Assembly: GCF_003664035.1 (NCBI RefSeq)
Contig: NZ_RCCK01000011.1
Coordinates: 124,001 to 188,000, forward strand
Reading direction: 5' to 3'
DNA length: 64,000 nt
From: Pedobacter alluvionis
GTDB lineage: Bacteria > Bacteroidota > Bacteroidia > Sphingobacteriales > Sphingobacteriaceae
Part shown: positions 19,061 to 28,067 of the stretch, piece by piece
Numbering within the stretch: position 1 is the first letter of the stretch
How the letters are laid out: every line of letters starts with the position of its first letter
Made by a program: the position numbers and the translations under genes
The notes under the pieces: generated by a model
What the model saw: only the letters and a program-made list of their open reading frames with translations
The model's database searches: none
Told to the model about the DNA's origin: nothing

Positions 19061-19843
19061 ATGAAAAAGATTATTCTAACCATTTGCTTTCTTTTTTCTG
19101 TACTCTTTTTAAACGCTCAGGACTTAAAAAAATATGACAGGGGAAGCTTTATTAAGGGAAAGGATTCTATATACTACAGGATTTTATTTCCGGAAAATTT
19201 TAATCCCGAACAAAAATATCCTATCGTTTTCATTTTGCACGGAAGTGGAGAAAGAGGTAACGATAATGCCAGTCAACTGGTGCACGGTGGTAAATTGTTT
19301 TTAAAAAATGATGTCCGCAAGAACTTCCCCGCCATTGTAGTTTTTCCTCAATGTCCACAGAATGATTTTTGGGCCAATGCTAATTTTGGTCAAGATGCCA
19401 AAGGTAAAAGAAAAATCAGTTTTGTTGAAGGCGGTAAACCCACCAAAGTAATGCATGCGCTGCAGGGAATGGTTAAAGATTTTCTAAAAAAACCTTTTGT
19501 AAATAAAAACCAGGTTTATGTTGGAGGCTTATCAATGGGTGCAATGGGTACGTACGAGCTGTTAAGGAGAGAACGTCGTAAATTTGCCGCAGCCATCGCC
19601 ATTTGTGGTGGCGATAATACCAATAACATTAAAAAATACCAGAAAACACCATTGTGGATCTTTCATGGTGCTAAAGATGACATTGTTGATCCGGCATTCT
19701 CAATTGCCATTGCTGAACGTTTAAAAACGGTTGGCGACGAGGTGAAATTTACGCTTTACCCTAACGCAAACCACAACAGCTGGGACAGTGCCTTTGCCGA
19801 ACCGGAATTATTGCCCTGGTTGTTTTCACATAAGAGAAAGTAG
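19061..19843 (+). CDS. Secreted alpha/beta-hydrolase, dienelactone hydrolase/esterase type
   Basis: 260 aa. Signal peptide (1-19, LFLNAQ), oxyanion-hole region FILHGSGERGND, nucleophile elbow GLSMG with S158, acid D206/D207 in HGAKDDIVDP and H238 in NANHNSWDSAF complete a catalytic triad. It resembles the phospholipase/carboxylesterase (PF02230) and prolyl-oligopeptidase-like esterases common at the end of Bacteroidota glycan loci. It may remove acyl substituents, for example succinyl or acetyl groups on bacterial glucans (inference). It lies 205 bp after the GH3 gene, past a terminator, so it may have its own promoter. Confidence 0.85.
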   Translation: MKKIILTICFLFSVLFLNAQDLKKYDRGSFIKGKDSIYYRILFPENFNPEQKYPIVFILHGSGERGNDNASQLVHGGKLFLKNDVRKNFPAIVVFPQCPQNDFWANANFGQDAKGKRKISFVEGGKPTKVMHALQGMVKDFLKKPFVNKNQVYVGGLSMGAMGTYELLRRERRKFAAAIAICGGDNTNNIKKYQKTPLWIFHGAKDDIVDPAFSIAIAERLKTVGDEVKFTLYPNANHNSWDSAFAEPELLPWLFSHKRK

Positions 19844-19852
19844 GTTAAATTA

Positions 19853-19881
19853 AACCTCGCAGGTTTTAAAAACCTGCGAGG
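19853..19881 (+). terminator. Terminator of the esterase gene, cctcgcagg type
   Basis: ACCTCGCAGGT pairs with ACCTGCGAGGT around an A/T-rich loop. The same stem sequence occurs at 34661-34693, and a close variant at 39445-39471, so this is a dispersed terminator family. Confidence 0.65.
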
Positions 19882-19900
19882 TCTAAACACCACAAAACCA

Positions 19901-19931
19901 AAAAAGGTCCCGATATAAAACCGGGACCTTT
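19901..19931. terminator. Bidirectional terminator between esterase and yebC
   Basis: AAAAGGTCCCG and CGGGACCTTTT form an 11-bp perfect stem with A and T runs on both sides. It suits the convergent gene pair. Confidence 0.8.
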
Positions 19932-19953
19932 TCTGTACATATTCTAATTGATA

Positions 19954-20682
19954 TTACTCAGCCATATTGTGGTAAACCGCCTGCACATCATCATCTTCCT
20001 CTAATTTATCAATCAATTTTAATACATCAGCAGCCTGCTCTTCTGTTACCTCATGGTGAGATAAAGCAATGCGCTCTAATTTTGAACTTTTTAACTCGAT
20101 GCCTTTCTCTTCTAAAGCTTTTTGTAAAGAACCGAAGTTTTCAAATGCACCCTGTGCTACCGCAATATCATTCCCTTCTTCATCAGCCTCAACATAAAGT
20201 TCTTCTAAACCAGCATCAATTAGTTCGAATTCTAATTCTTCTAGGTCTAAACCTTCAGCAGGTACAAATCGGAAAACAGATTTGCGGTTAAAAACAAAGT
20301 CTAATGATCCGGTTTTGCCCAAAGAGCCGTCAGTTTTGTTAAAATAACTACGAACGTTTGCTACGGTACGATTGGTATTGTCGGTAGCTGTTTCAATTAA
20401 AACGGCAACACCATGTGGCGCATAACCTTCGTATACAATTTCCTCGTAATTGGCCATCGATTTATCAGATGCACGCTTAATTGCTGCCTCTACCCTATCT
20501 TTAGGCATGTTTACCGCTTTTGCATTTTGCATTGCTGTACGTAAACGGGAATTGGTTTCCGGATGAGGTCCAGATTCCTTAACCGCCATTACGATATCTT
20601 TACCAATACGCGTAAACTGAACCGCCATTTTGGCCCAACGCTTAAATTTTCTCTCTTTTCTAAATTCGAATGCTCTTCCCAT
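19954..20682 (-). CDS. yebC: YebC/PmpR family protein
   Basis: 242 aa. Members of this family act as DNA-binding regulators or as translation factors that relieve ribosome stalling at proline stretches. Seen: the N-terminal MGRAFEFRKERKFKRWAKMA, the SGPHPETNSRLRTAMQNAKAVNMPKDRVEAAI block, YEGYAPHGVAVLIETATDNTNRTVANVRSYFNK, and the FVFNRKSVFRF segment. The C-terminus is acidic (LEEDDDVQAVYHNMAE), as usual. Single gene, convergent with the glycan locus. Confidence 0.95.
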   Translation of the reverse strand: MGRAFEFRKERKFKRWAKMAVQFTRIGKDIVMAVKESGPHPETNSRLRTAMQNAKAVNMPKDRVEAAIKRASDKSMANYEEIVYEGYAPHGVAVLIETATDNTNRTVANVRSYFNKTDGSLGKTGSLDFVFNRKSVFRFVPAEGLDLEELEFELIDAGLEELYVEADEEGNDIAVAQGAFENFGSLQKALEEKGIELKSSKLERIALSHHEVTEEQAADVLKLIDKLEEDDDVQAVYHNMAE

Positions 20683-20783
20683 TTTTTGAGTATGAAGTAT
20701 TTTAGTATCGAGTATGGAGAATCGAGTATCAAGGCGATGTGTTAAACCTTATGCCTTATACCCTACACCTTCAACCTCTCTAC

Positions 20784-21728
20784 TTATTTTTTTAAATTAT
20801 TTAACATGTCAGTTGTCAGTTTCGATAAATCGAACTCTGGTTTCCATCCCCAGTCTTTTGCTGCGTAATTATCATCAATAGAACGTGGCCAGCTATTTGC
20901 AATTTGCTGACGGGGATCGTTAGCGCTGTAAGTTAGCGTAAAATCCGGAATATGTTTTCTGATTTCTGCTGCCAAAACCTCTGGCGTAAAACTTACCCCA
21001 CCAAAATTATAACTGCTACGCACCGAAATCTGATCTGCAGGTGCATCCATCAGTTCAATTGTTCCGCGGATAGCATCATCCATATACATCATAGGTAATT
21101 CTGTTTCCGCATTTAAGAAACTCTGGTAACTGCCCTTTTTCAATGCATCGTGGAAAATGTGGATCGCATAATCTGTTGTACCACCACCCGGAGCAGCTTT
21201 CCAGCTAATTAATCCCGGATAACGGATACTACGCACATCCAAACCATATTTTTGATTGTAATATTCGCACCAGCGCTCACCTGCTAACTTGCTGATTCCA
21301 TAAACGGTGTTTGGATCCATTACACAATATTGTGAAGTATTATCTTTTGGCGAATTTGGTCCAAATACCGCAATAGAACTCGGCCAATATACTTTTGCTG
21401 TTTTATATTCTAAAGCTAAATCTAAAACATTCAATAAACCGTTCATATTTAAATCCCATGCCAGCTTTGGATTTTGCTCACCTGTAGCTGATAATAAAGC
21501 TGCTAAGAGGTAAACCTGTGTTGGTCTGTACTTATGGAAAATGCCATTGATCATTTCTTTATCCAGTACATTCACAAATTCAAACGGTGCAGAGTTTTTG
21601 ATATCATAATCCGGCCTGCGTATATCGCACGCAACAACATGATCATCACCATATATTTTACGTAACATGGTTACCAACTCGGTACCAATTTGCCCGTTAG
21701 AGCCTAAAACAACAATTTTTTCGTGCAT
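20784..21728 (-). CDS. tdh: L-threonine 3-dehydrogenase, NAD-dependent SDR type
   Basis: 314 aa, cytoplasmic extended short-chain dehydrogenase. It oxidises threonine to 2-amino-3-ketobutyrate, the substrate of Kbl. Seen: the Rossmann motif VVLGSNGQIGTE (6-17), LLAALLSATGEQNP (74-87), WPSSIAVFGPNSP (115-127), and Y143/K147 in TVYGISKLAGERW. The pattern SATGEQNP plus RYPGLISWKAAPGGGTTDYA is that of SDR-type threonine dehydrogenases and unlike other UDP-sugar epimerases. A TTG 21 nt upstream could be a start, but the ATG at 21728 fits the fold and lies 19 nt after a perfect -7 box. Confidence 0.9.
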   Translation of the reverse strand: MHEKIVVLGSNGQIGTELVTMLRKIYGDDHVVACDIRRPDYDIKNSAPFEFVNVLDKEMINGIFHKYRPTQVYLLAALLSATGEQNPKLAWDLNMNGLLNVLDLALEYKTAKVYWPSSIAVFGPNSPKDNTSQYCVMDPNTVYGISKLAGERWCEYYNQKYGLDVRSIRYPGLISWKAAPGGGTTDYAIHIFHDALKKGSYQSFLNAETELPMMYMDDAIRGTIELMDAPADQISVRSSYNFGGVSFTPEVLAAEIRKHIPDFTLTYSANDPRQQIANSWPRSIDDNYAAKDWGWKPEFDLSKLTTDMLNNLKK

Positions 21729-21746
21729 ATTTTTTTTGAGATTGAG

Positions 21747-21754
21747 CAAAGGTA
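21747..21754 (-). promoter_or_regulatory. Promoter of tdh (-7 box)
   Basis: TACCTTTG on the minus strand matches TAnnTTTG. A TTG -33 element (21775-21773) lies 18 bp upstream. The predicted leader is about 12 nt. Confidence 0.7.
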
Positions 21755-21784
21755 AAAAAATGAGATAAAAGGCAATAAAATATT

Positions 21785-21975
21785 TATAGATAAGAAGGGG
21801 TTAATCGGTTAATTGTTTGAACTGGTTAATTGCAGACCAGGTTTATTAACTGTTGGATTGCTAAATTGTTAACTGCAAATTGCCAACTGAAAAACGTTGA
21901 GCATGGATTAATTGTTAAATTGTGAACTGTAAACTGACAACTGAAACCTGTGAACTACCGACTGAAACTTTCAAC
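21785..21975. repeat. Degenerate word array (aactg / ttaat type)
   Basis: About 190 bp between tdh and the sigma factor consists of many imperfect copies of short words such as aactgaaa, taactg, gttaattg and ttaaattg. There is no reading frame or stable unique structure. Similar word-rich DNA occurs at 30379-30460, 35386-35525 and 58795-58860. Confidence 0.5.
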
Positions 21976-22022
21976 ATTATTTTATACATTTACTACACGC
22001 TTATCGAATAACCAAATAATAA

Positions 22023-22583
22023 ATGACTCACCCAGAGCCTGAAAAATCTAAAGATTTAATGAATCGCCTAAAGCTGGGCGATAAGCAGGCTTACGAAAAA
22101 ATATATTTCACCTATAGTAATGAGCTATTATTAGCAGCCTACAAAAAAACAGGCGATAAGGTAATCGCTGAAGAACTGGTACAGAATATCTTCATCTCTC
22201 TTTGGGAAAAACGGCAGGAAGCACAGATCAGTAATCTCCAGGCCTATTTGTTCGGTGCATTGAAGTTAAGTGTAATCAACCACATCAGGAGCCTGGTGAT
22301 GCAGAATAAATACATGGAGTACCAAACCCTGACCTATTCAGAAAACCATCAGGATACCGCGAATCTGGTCGATCTTCATGATCTTTCTTCCATTATCGAA
22401 AAAGGCATTAATTCGCTACCCGAAAAAACACAGGAGATCTTCAGAATGAGCCGTTATCAACACCAATCTACCAAAGATATTTCTACTGGTTTAAACATCT
22501 CCGAAAAGACGGTAGAATACCATATCACCCAATCTATTAAGAGGATAAAAGAATACATCAAAAATTTTTATATCTTTTTATAA
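22023..22583 (+). CDS. RNA polymerase sigma factor, ECF type (FecI-like)
   Basis: 186 aa. Region 2 is LGDKQAYEKIYFTYSNELLLAAYKKTGD with AEELVQNIFISLWEKR; region 4 is LPEKTQEIFRMSRYQHQSTKDISTGLNISEKTVEYHITQSIKRI, an HTH with the SEKTVEYHI recognition helix typical of Bacteroidota sigma-70 ECF proteins. It is followed by a FecR anti-sigma factor and an STN-TonB receptor, so the trio is a cell-surface signalling unit. A weak -7-like TACATTTA lies at 21985-21992. Confidence 0.95.
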   Translation: MTHPEPEKSKDLMNRLKLGDKQAYEKIYFTYSNELLLAAYKKTGDKVIAEELVQNIFISLWEKRQEAQISNLQAYLFGALKLSVINHIRSLVMQNKYMEYQTLTYSENHQDTANLVDLHDLSSIIEKGINSLPEKTQEIFRMSRYQHQSTKDISTGLNISEKTVEYHITQSIKRIKEYIKNFYIFL

Positions 22584-22688
22584 CTGATTATCAGACTTTT
22601 AAAGTTTATTTTCATTTTTATCACGCACAGCTTTAGGGTTTAGCTGCAGTTGTGTTACTTGTATAATATAAGGCCAAATATCTTTTTT

Positions 22689-23711
22689 ATGAACCAGAAA
22701 TCATTTTACGATTTACTAAGCCGTTATGAAAACGGAAATTGTACTGAAGCTGAAAAGCTTTGGGTAGACAAATGGTATCATAACTTAAATAACCAGAATT
22801 TTAAAGATTTATCCTCACCTGCACTCGAAGAAATGCAGGTGAATACCTGGCTTAACATCAATAACATTGAAAGCAAACCTACATCAGCGCTTAAGGTTAA
22901 AAGGCTTTGGCCAAAATTTGCTATTGCAGCATCTATTATCATTGCGTTTTTTATTGCCGGTTTATATTTAAGCAGTTACAACCACGCTGAGCAATCTTTT
23001 ATCGATGAAAATGAAGGCTTAAACTTAATCAGCAAAACGAATGAGAGTGATAGCAGCCTGGTGGTATCACTCAGTGATGAAAGTACAGTAACACTTAAAC
23101 CACAGGCGAACATTATTTATCCGAAGGTTTTTGCAGCTAACAAAAGAACGGTTTATTTAAAAGGAAGTGCATTTTTCTCGGTAAGTAAAAATCCTAAGCG
23201 CCCGTTTTATGTGTACAATCAAAAATTGGTTATTCGTGTTTTGGGTACCAGCTTCTGGGTAAAATCATCAACAGATAAACTTCCGGCTCAGGTTGCGGTA
23301 AGAACAGGAAAAGTTCAGGTAGCCGAAAATCAGAAAAGCTCACTCTTCACTTTCTATAAAGAAAAACTGGCTAAACCAATTCTGCTAACACCAAACCAAA
23401 AGGGCATTTTTGCCCACCATAAATTGAATAAAACATTAGTAAACAAGCCTATTCCGTTGGCAGAAGCCTATAACATACCCACAAGTTTAAGCTACAATTT
23501 TAAAGAAGAAAGCATTAAAGAAATTTTCAAAACCTTATCTGCAGCTTATGGGATAGAGATAAAATCTGACAATGAGCAGATTTCGGCCTATACTTTTACC
23601 GGAGATTTAAGCAAAAAAGGGCTATATGAGCAGCTCGACCTGATCTGCGGAACCATTTCAAGCAAATATTACATCCAGGGAACCAGCATTGTGGTTTCCA
23701 ATAAAAACTAA
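22689..23711 (+). CDS. FecR family anti-sigma factor
   Basis: 340 aa from the ATG at 22689; an in-frame TTG at 22650 adds an implausible N-terminus. The N-terminal cytoplasmic domain (1-70, ENGNCTEAEKLWVDKWY) binds the sigma factor. A transmembrane helix spans about 76-95 (KFAIAASIIIAFFIAGLYLSS). The periplasmic FecR domain includes VSLSDESTVTLKPQANIIYPKVF, KGSAFFSVSKNPKRPF and VLGTSFWVKS, and the C-terminal DUF4974-like region is YNFKEESIKEIFKTLSAAYGIEI. It transmits the state of the STN domain of the downstream receptor to the sigma factor. Confidence 0.93.
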   Translation: MNQKSFYDLLSRYENGNCTEAEKLWVDKWYHNLNNQNFKDLSSPALEEMQVNTWLNINNIESKPTSALKVKRLWPKFAIAASIIIAFFIAGLYLSSYNHAEQSFIDENEGLNLISKTNESDSSLVVSLSDESTVTLKPQANIIYPKVFAANKRTVYLKGSAFFSVSKNPKRPFYVYNQKLVIRVLGTSFWVKSSTDKLPAQVAVRTGKVQVAENQKSSLFTFYKEKLAKPILLTPNQKGIFAHHKLNKTLVNKPIPLAEAYNIPTSLSYNFKEESIKEIFKTLSAAYGIEIKSDNEQISAYTFTGDLSKKGLYEQLDLICGTISSKYYIQGTSIVVSNKN

Positions 23712-23725
23712 CCAAATATATAAAC

Positions 23726-23826
23726 ATGATGAAGAAAAACCACAACACCAACAGCCCATAGCCGCGGCTCCATTTTCCATAATATTTTTCTAAAAAACAA
23801 AGCCGACAATGTGGGGCATTGCCGGC
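23726..23826 (+). promoter_or_regulatory. Possible leader of the TonB receptor mRNA: mini-ORF plus hairpin
   Basis: A reading frame of 11 codons (MMKKNHNTNSP) at 23726-23761 is followed by the palindrome GCCGCGGC and a 10-bp hairpin with one mismatch (GCCGACAATG at 23802-23811, CATTGCCGGC at 23817-23826). No T tract follows. The arrangement resembles a leader peptide region, but it could be chance. Confidence 0.25.
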
Positions 23827-23906
23827 GAGTTAAATACATCAGAAATGTATTCATGGTATTTCTATGTCCAATAAATCCAATCATTTAATGAACAATAACC
23901 AAATTT

Positions 23907-26837
23907 ATGAAAAAAAATCAACTTATTTCGCTGGCGATATATGCAATGAGAGTTTCGATTTACCAAATACTTGCAATAATAATTTTTACTTGTGGTGCTT
24001 TTGCCAAAAATGTCGACGCCCAGGATTTTCTGAATAAATCAATTTCGATCAAAGCCGATCAAACAGATATTAAAACCATTATTGAAAAAACAGAACACTT
24101 AGCCAATGTTAAATTTGTTTACAGTCCGCAATTAATAAACTCCAACCGTAAAGTTTCTATTAATGTGGTCAATCAAAAGCTTAAATACTTTCTTGAGAAT
24201 TCGCTAAAACGTTATGACGTGGGATATAGGATAGTTAAAGATCAGATTTTGCTCTATTCTATTCCCGCCAATAACAACCTCGAACTTTTAAAAGCTTTCG
24301 AAGGCATTGTAACCGGAAAAGTAACCGATAGCAAAGGTAATCCTATTCCAGGCGTTTCGGTTACCGTAAAAGGAAAATCAATCGGAACCACCACCGACGA
24401 AAATGGTGCTTTTGCTTTAAAAGGCCTAACTGTTGACAGTCGCGTATTGGTGGTGAGATATGTAGGTTTCATATCTAAAGAAGTTAACCTGTCTCCCGGC
24501 AATGCCGATGAAAACCTGAGCATCAGCCTATCAGAAGATAATCTACAATTGGAAAGTGTAATGGTAACCGGTGGTAATCCAAAGAAAAAATTAGAAAGCA
24601 GTGTGGCCTTAACCTCAGTGAGTAATAAAGATATCACCAACAGGGCGCCATTAAACAGCACCGATTTATTAAAAGCCATACCAGGTTTAACCGTAGAAAG
24701 TACGGGTGGCGATGGCCCAGGCAACGTTTGGGTAAGGGGCTTTCCACAACAGGGCGGTTATATTTTCTTAGGCATACAAGAAGATGGTTTACCGCTTTTA
24801 CCTACAGGTTTCAATACCAACCCATCTATAGATCAGTATTATAAAACAGATTTAACCATTCAGAACATCGAAGCAATTAGAGGGGGAAATGCCTCAATTA
24901 TTCAAGCCAATACGCCAGGTGCTGTAGTAAACAACATCAGTTACGTGGGCGCCGATAAACAATATGGCCAGTTTAAATTTACCACAGGTTTTTCACAAGG
25001 CTTATACCGTTTTGATGGGAATACCGGAGGAAAAATAAACAACCAGATCAAATACAATATCGGTGGTTTTTACCGTACCGATAATGGTGTGGTAGATCAG
25101 GGCTTTAATCCGGCCAACCAAGGTGGACAGATTAAAGGCAACATGACGTTTAATTTCAAAAACAATAAAGGCTTTTTCAGGGTGTATGGTAAATACCTGA
25201 ATGATAAAGTTCAGTTCTTACTAACCAGTTATTACCCTTACGATGGTACCGGAAGACCAACTACTTACCGCGATTACAATATGGCAACGCAATCAATTAC
25301 GCCAACTCAAACAGAATGGAGTTATAACGATCCGGCAGCAGGAAGCCATAATTTTAGTTTAACAGATGGAATCCATACCAAATTAGGGTCGGGAGGTTTC
25401 CAATTCAACTACCTAACAGATAATGGCTGGCAGATTGTTAACAATTTCCGTTATCAAAATACCCATACCAACTCTACCTATACTGCCCCTGCAGGAATTG
25501 TAGCTAGAACAGCAGCAACACCTTATTATTACCCTGGCGGTTCAGTAGCTCCTTTCGTAGCGGGAGATTACGTAATTACCTCTAATGCACAAGGACAAAT
25601 TAATAGCGATGTTCAGATTGTTGATTATCTGGATTTAAGAAAGAAAATAAAAAACCACAGTCTTAGCATTGGATTGGGTATCCACCAGTATAACCGGGAT
25701 GATTTACGTTATGCTTTCCGTTCACTTACTGAATTTAAAGAACACCCAAGCATTTTATTACAATCGCCAACAGCAGCAGAGCGCACGATCCAAACTAAAA
25801 ACACTTTTATTGGTGATACCAGAACCCTTTCAGTTTATGCAGGAGACGAGATTACAATATCCGAAAAATGGCGTTTAGATATTGGTGCCAGAATTGACAA
25901 TCAGAATGTTAAAGGCGACCGACCTTATTATGCACAAAATGCAGATGGATCAGTAAATACGACTGCGAGTGCAACCCCTACAATTTTAGGCTACACACAC
26001 TATAACGAAACCTTAACCAATTGGGCAGCTTCAGTAGGTGCAAACTACAAAATAAACACCACTTCAAGCATTTTTGCAAGGGCTACAAAAGCTTACAATG
26101 CACCAAACATTGGCGATTATAATGCATCCGCCTATAACGCAGCAAACATTAAAAAACGTCCGGTTTATTTGGGTGAAGTAGGTTTTAAATATGCCAAAAA
26201 CAACCTGGCTATTTTTGCATCAGGAAGTTATTCTGCAATTAAAAACACATCGTTAACGATTAATGTTCCAACAGTTGCCTCGGGTTTACAGGCATTGGTA
26301 GCCTTTGGGTCTACACGTACCTGGAGTGCCGAATATGAAGTTTCGTACAAAATTGGCAAGCCACTAAGCTTGCGTTTAACCGGAACACTGCAAGACTCTA
26401 AATACACCGATTACGAAGCAAACACAAGTGGCAACGCTGCTGTTGCGGCAGAATTTGGAAACAGAATTTACAGTTTCACAGGCAATAGAACCGAACGTGT
26501 TCCTGTACTCAATACTGAACTTGGTGCCAACTATGACTATAAAAACTTTAACCTGTACATAGCAGCTAATTATGTTGGCAGTCGCTTTACCTCCCCTAGT
26601 GGCAGTTACGAACTTCCATCCTATGTGGTAATGAAAGCTGGTGCAGGTTATAACTTTACTAAAAAGATTTCAATAAGATTCTGGGCAGACAACCTGTTAA
26701 ATGCAAAAGTGCTGACAGAGGGCGATGTTCGTGGAGATCAGTTCAGAGATTTCTCAACCGTAACCCCTGGTCAATTAATGATTGGCAGAACTTTACTTCA
26801 ACGTACCTTCTGGGGATCATTAGCTTATTCATTCTAA
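23907..26837 (+). CDS. TonB-dependent receptor with STN signalling domain (FecA-like)
   Basis: 976 aa. Signal region (about 1-38), STN domain (about 45-112, ISIKADQTDIKTIIEKTEHLANVKF with the IVKDQILLY end) that contacts FecR, and CarboxypepD_reg domain (about 133-210, VTGKVTDSKGNPIPGVSV). The plug (about 225-345) has NSTDLLKAIPGLTVESTGGDGPGNVWVRGFP, and the barrel ends in FWGSLAYSF. The plug differs from SusC signatures and no susD follows, so this is a classic siderophore/metal-or-small-ligand type receptor. In FecIR systems it both imports the ligand and triggers its own transcription. The ligand is not evident; the downstream glycoside genes are separated from it by a terminator. Confidence 0.93.
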   Translation: MKKNQLISLAIYAMRVSIYQILAIIIFTCGAFAKNVDAQDFLNKSISIKADQTDIKTIIEKTEHLANVKFVYSPQLINSNRKVSINVVNQKLKYFLENSLKRYDVGYRIVKDQILLYSIPANNNLELLKAFEGIVTGKVTDSKGNPIPGVSVTVKGKSIGTTTDENGAFALKGLTVDSRVLVVRYVGFISKEVNLSPGNADENLSISLSEDNLQLESVMVTGGNPKKKLESSVALTSVSNKDITNRAPLNSTDLLKAIPGLTVESTGGDGPGNVWVRGFPQQGGYIFLGIQEDGLPLLPTGFNTNPSIDQYYKTDLTIQNIEAIRGGNASIIQANTPGAVVNNISYVGADKQYGQFKFTTGFSQGLYRFDGNTGGKINNQIKYNIGGFYRTDNGVVDQGFNPANQGGQIKGNMTFNFKNNKGFFRVYGKYLNDKVQFLLTSYYPYDGTGRPTTYRDYNMATQSITPTQTEWSYNDPAAGSHNFSLTDGIHTKLGSGGFQFNYLTDNGWQIVNNFRYQNTHTNSTYTAPAGIVARTAATPYYYPGGSVAPFVAGDYVITSNAQGQINSDVQIVDYLDLRKKIKNHSLSIGLGIHQYNRDDLRYAFRSLTEFKEHPSILLQSPTAAERTIQTKNTFIGDTRTLSVYAGDEITISEKWRLDIGARIDNQNVKGDRPYYAQNADGSVNTTASATPTILGYTHYNETLTNWAASVGANYKINTTSSIFARATKAYNAPNIGDYNASAYNAANIKKRPVYLGEVGFKYAKNNLAIFASGSYSAIKNTSLTINVPTVASGLQALVAFGSTRTWSAEYEVSYKIGKPLSLRLTGTLQDSKYTDYEANTSGNAAVAAEFGNRIYSFTGNRTERVPVLNTELGANYDYKNFNLYIAANYVGSRFTSPSGSYELPSYVVMKAGAGYNFTKKISIRFWADNLLNAKVLTEGDVRGDQFRDFSTVTPGQLMIGRTLLQRTFWGSLAYSF

Positions 26838-26842
26838 CAAAT

Positions 26843-26870
26843 AAAACCGGAGTTCAAGCTCCGGTTTTTT
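26843..26870 (+). terminator. Terminator after the TonB receptor
   Basis: 10-bp perfect stem AAAACCGGAG / CTCCGGTTTT with loop TTCAAG, followed by a T run. It ends 14 nt before the next ATG, leaving no room for a conventional promoter in between. Confidence 0.85.
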
Positions 26871-26884
26871 TATTCTAAAACATC

Positions 26885-27790
26885 ATGACAACAAGAAGAT
26901 CATTTTTACAAAAAGTAAGCTTTGCCGGGGCAGCAGCTTTTTTAAGTCCATCCGTTATTACAACAGCTTTAGCACAATCAGCGAAGGTTTCAAAAATCGG
27001 AATTGGTCTTTTCACCCTACGCGAACAATTAACGGCAGATGTAAAGGCCACTATTGAACAGGTAGCTAAAATCGGCTATAAGCAAGTTGAAACCTATTAC
27101 GGCTATCCGGGTAAATATGAAGTAAAAGGGTTCTGGGGACTGGAAGCCAAAGATTTCAATGCATTATTAAAAGCCAACGGCCTCTCCTCTCCCAGCGGAC
27201 ATTATAACGTAACGGAGTTTTTATCCTCTGGCGACGATAAAGTATTAAAATCGCACATCGAAACCGCAGCCACTGTTAACCAGAAATATTTTGTTATCCC
27301 TGCCTTACCGACCGATATCAGGGCCAATGGAACATTGGACGATTATAAACGCATGGCTGCAAAATTTAACCAGGCAGCCGAACTTTGCCAAAAATCAGGC
27401 TTAAAATTGGCCTACCACAACCATAACTTCGAATTTAAAGATCAGGGAAATGGGGTTACAGGTTACGAAACCTTGCTTACAGAAACCGACGCCAATATGG
27501 TAGGTTTTGAACTCGATATCTTTTGGGCAGTAAATGCAGGTTTAAACCCGGTTGATATGTTCAAGAAAAATCCGGGCCGTTATAAAATGTTTCATGTTAA
27601 GGATATGGACAAAGCAGATAAAGCCGTTTTCGTAGAAGTGGGGTCTGGCAGGATCGATTTCAAAAGCATTTTTGCCGCATCAAAATTGGCTGGTGTAGAT
27701 TATATTTTTACTGAACAGGACATCATTAAAAAGGAACCCTACGAGAGCATTACTGAAAGTTATAATTACATTAAAAAAAATCTGCTTTAG
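26885..27790 (+). CDS. Exported sugar-phosphate isomerase/epimerase-like TIM-barrel protein (paralogue 1)
   Basis: 301 aa. Tat-like signal (RRSFLQKVSFAGAAAFLSP, cleaved near ALAQ). The rest is an AP_endonuc_2/xylose-isomerase-like TIM barrel. Likely metal ligands or catalytic residues: E in VETYYG, H in YHNHNFEF, D in FELDIFW, H in MFHVKDMD and E in FTEQD. Members catalyse aldose-ketose isomerisation, epimerisation or enolisation of keto sugars; in 3-keto-glycoside pathways related proteins abstract the proton that drives glycosidic-bond cleavage (established for relatives, inferred here). It is clearly paralogous to the products at 37680 and 38564. First gene of the run after the TonB receptor. 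Confidence 0.85.
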   Translation: MTTRRSFLQKVSFAGAAAFLSPSVITTALAQSAKVSKIGIGLFTLREQLTADVKATIEQVAKIGYKQVETYYGYPGKYEVKGFWGLEAKDFNALLKANGLSSPSGHYNVTEFLSSGDDKVLKSHIETAATVNQKYFVIPALPTDIRANGTLDDYKRMAAKFNQAAELCQKSGLKLAYHNHNFEFKDQGNGVTGYETLLTETDANMVGFELDIFWAVNAGLNPVDMFKKNPGRYKMFHVKDMDKADKAVFVEVGSGRIDFKSIFAASKLAGVDYIFTEQDIIKKEPYESITESYNYIKKNLL

Positions 27791-28067
27791 TCCAATTTTA
27801 TCCTTAAAAATCTATGTTTTTGAATATATTAGTAAATAATATGTAAGCCTATACTAAATGTATTTTTTACACCAAGTAAATTTGAGATAAAAACATGGTT
27901 TAAACAGCAAATAAGCTGCAAAAATATTATTATTTGGAATAATTCTACACAGTAACAATCCTATTGCCAACTGATAATTTAACTTAAAAATTTATTGTTT
28001 ACGCTATATTTTTTCTAATATTACTAATTGAACACATAAATAACCAAAATATAAAATCATAAAGACG

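Noticed and set aside
21785..21975. Possible CRISPR array
   Set aside because: The repeats are very short, variable and without regular spacers; no cas gene nearby.
24254..24724. 156-codon frame on the minus strand
   Set aside because: Mirror of the CarboxypepD_reg and plug coding region of the TonB receptor; low-complexity, Leu/Ser/Thr-rich.
23907..26837. SusC-type assignment for the STN-TonB receptor
   Set aside because: It lacks the SusC plug signature and has no susD partner, so the FecA-like type fits better.
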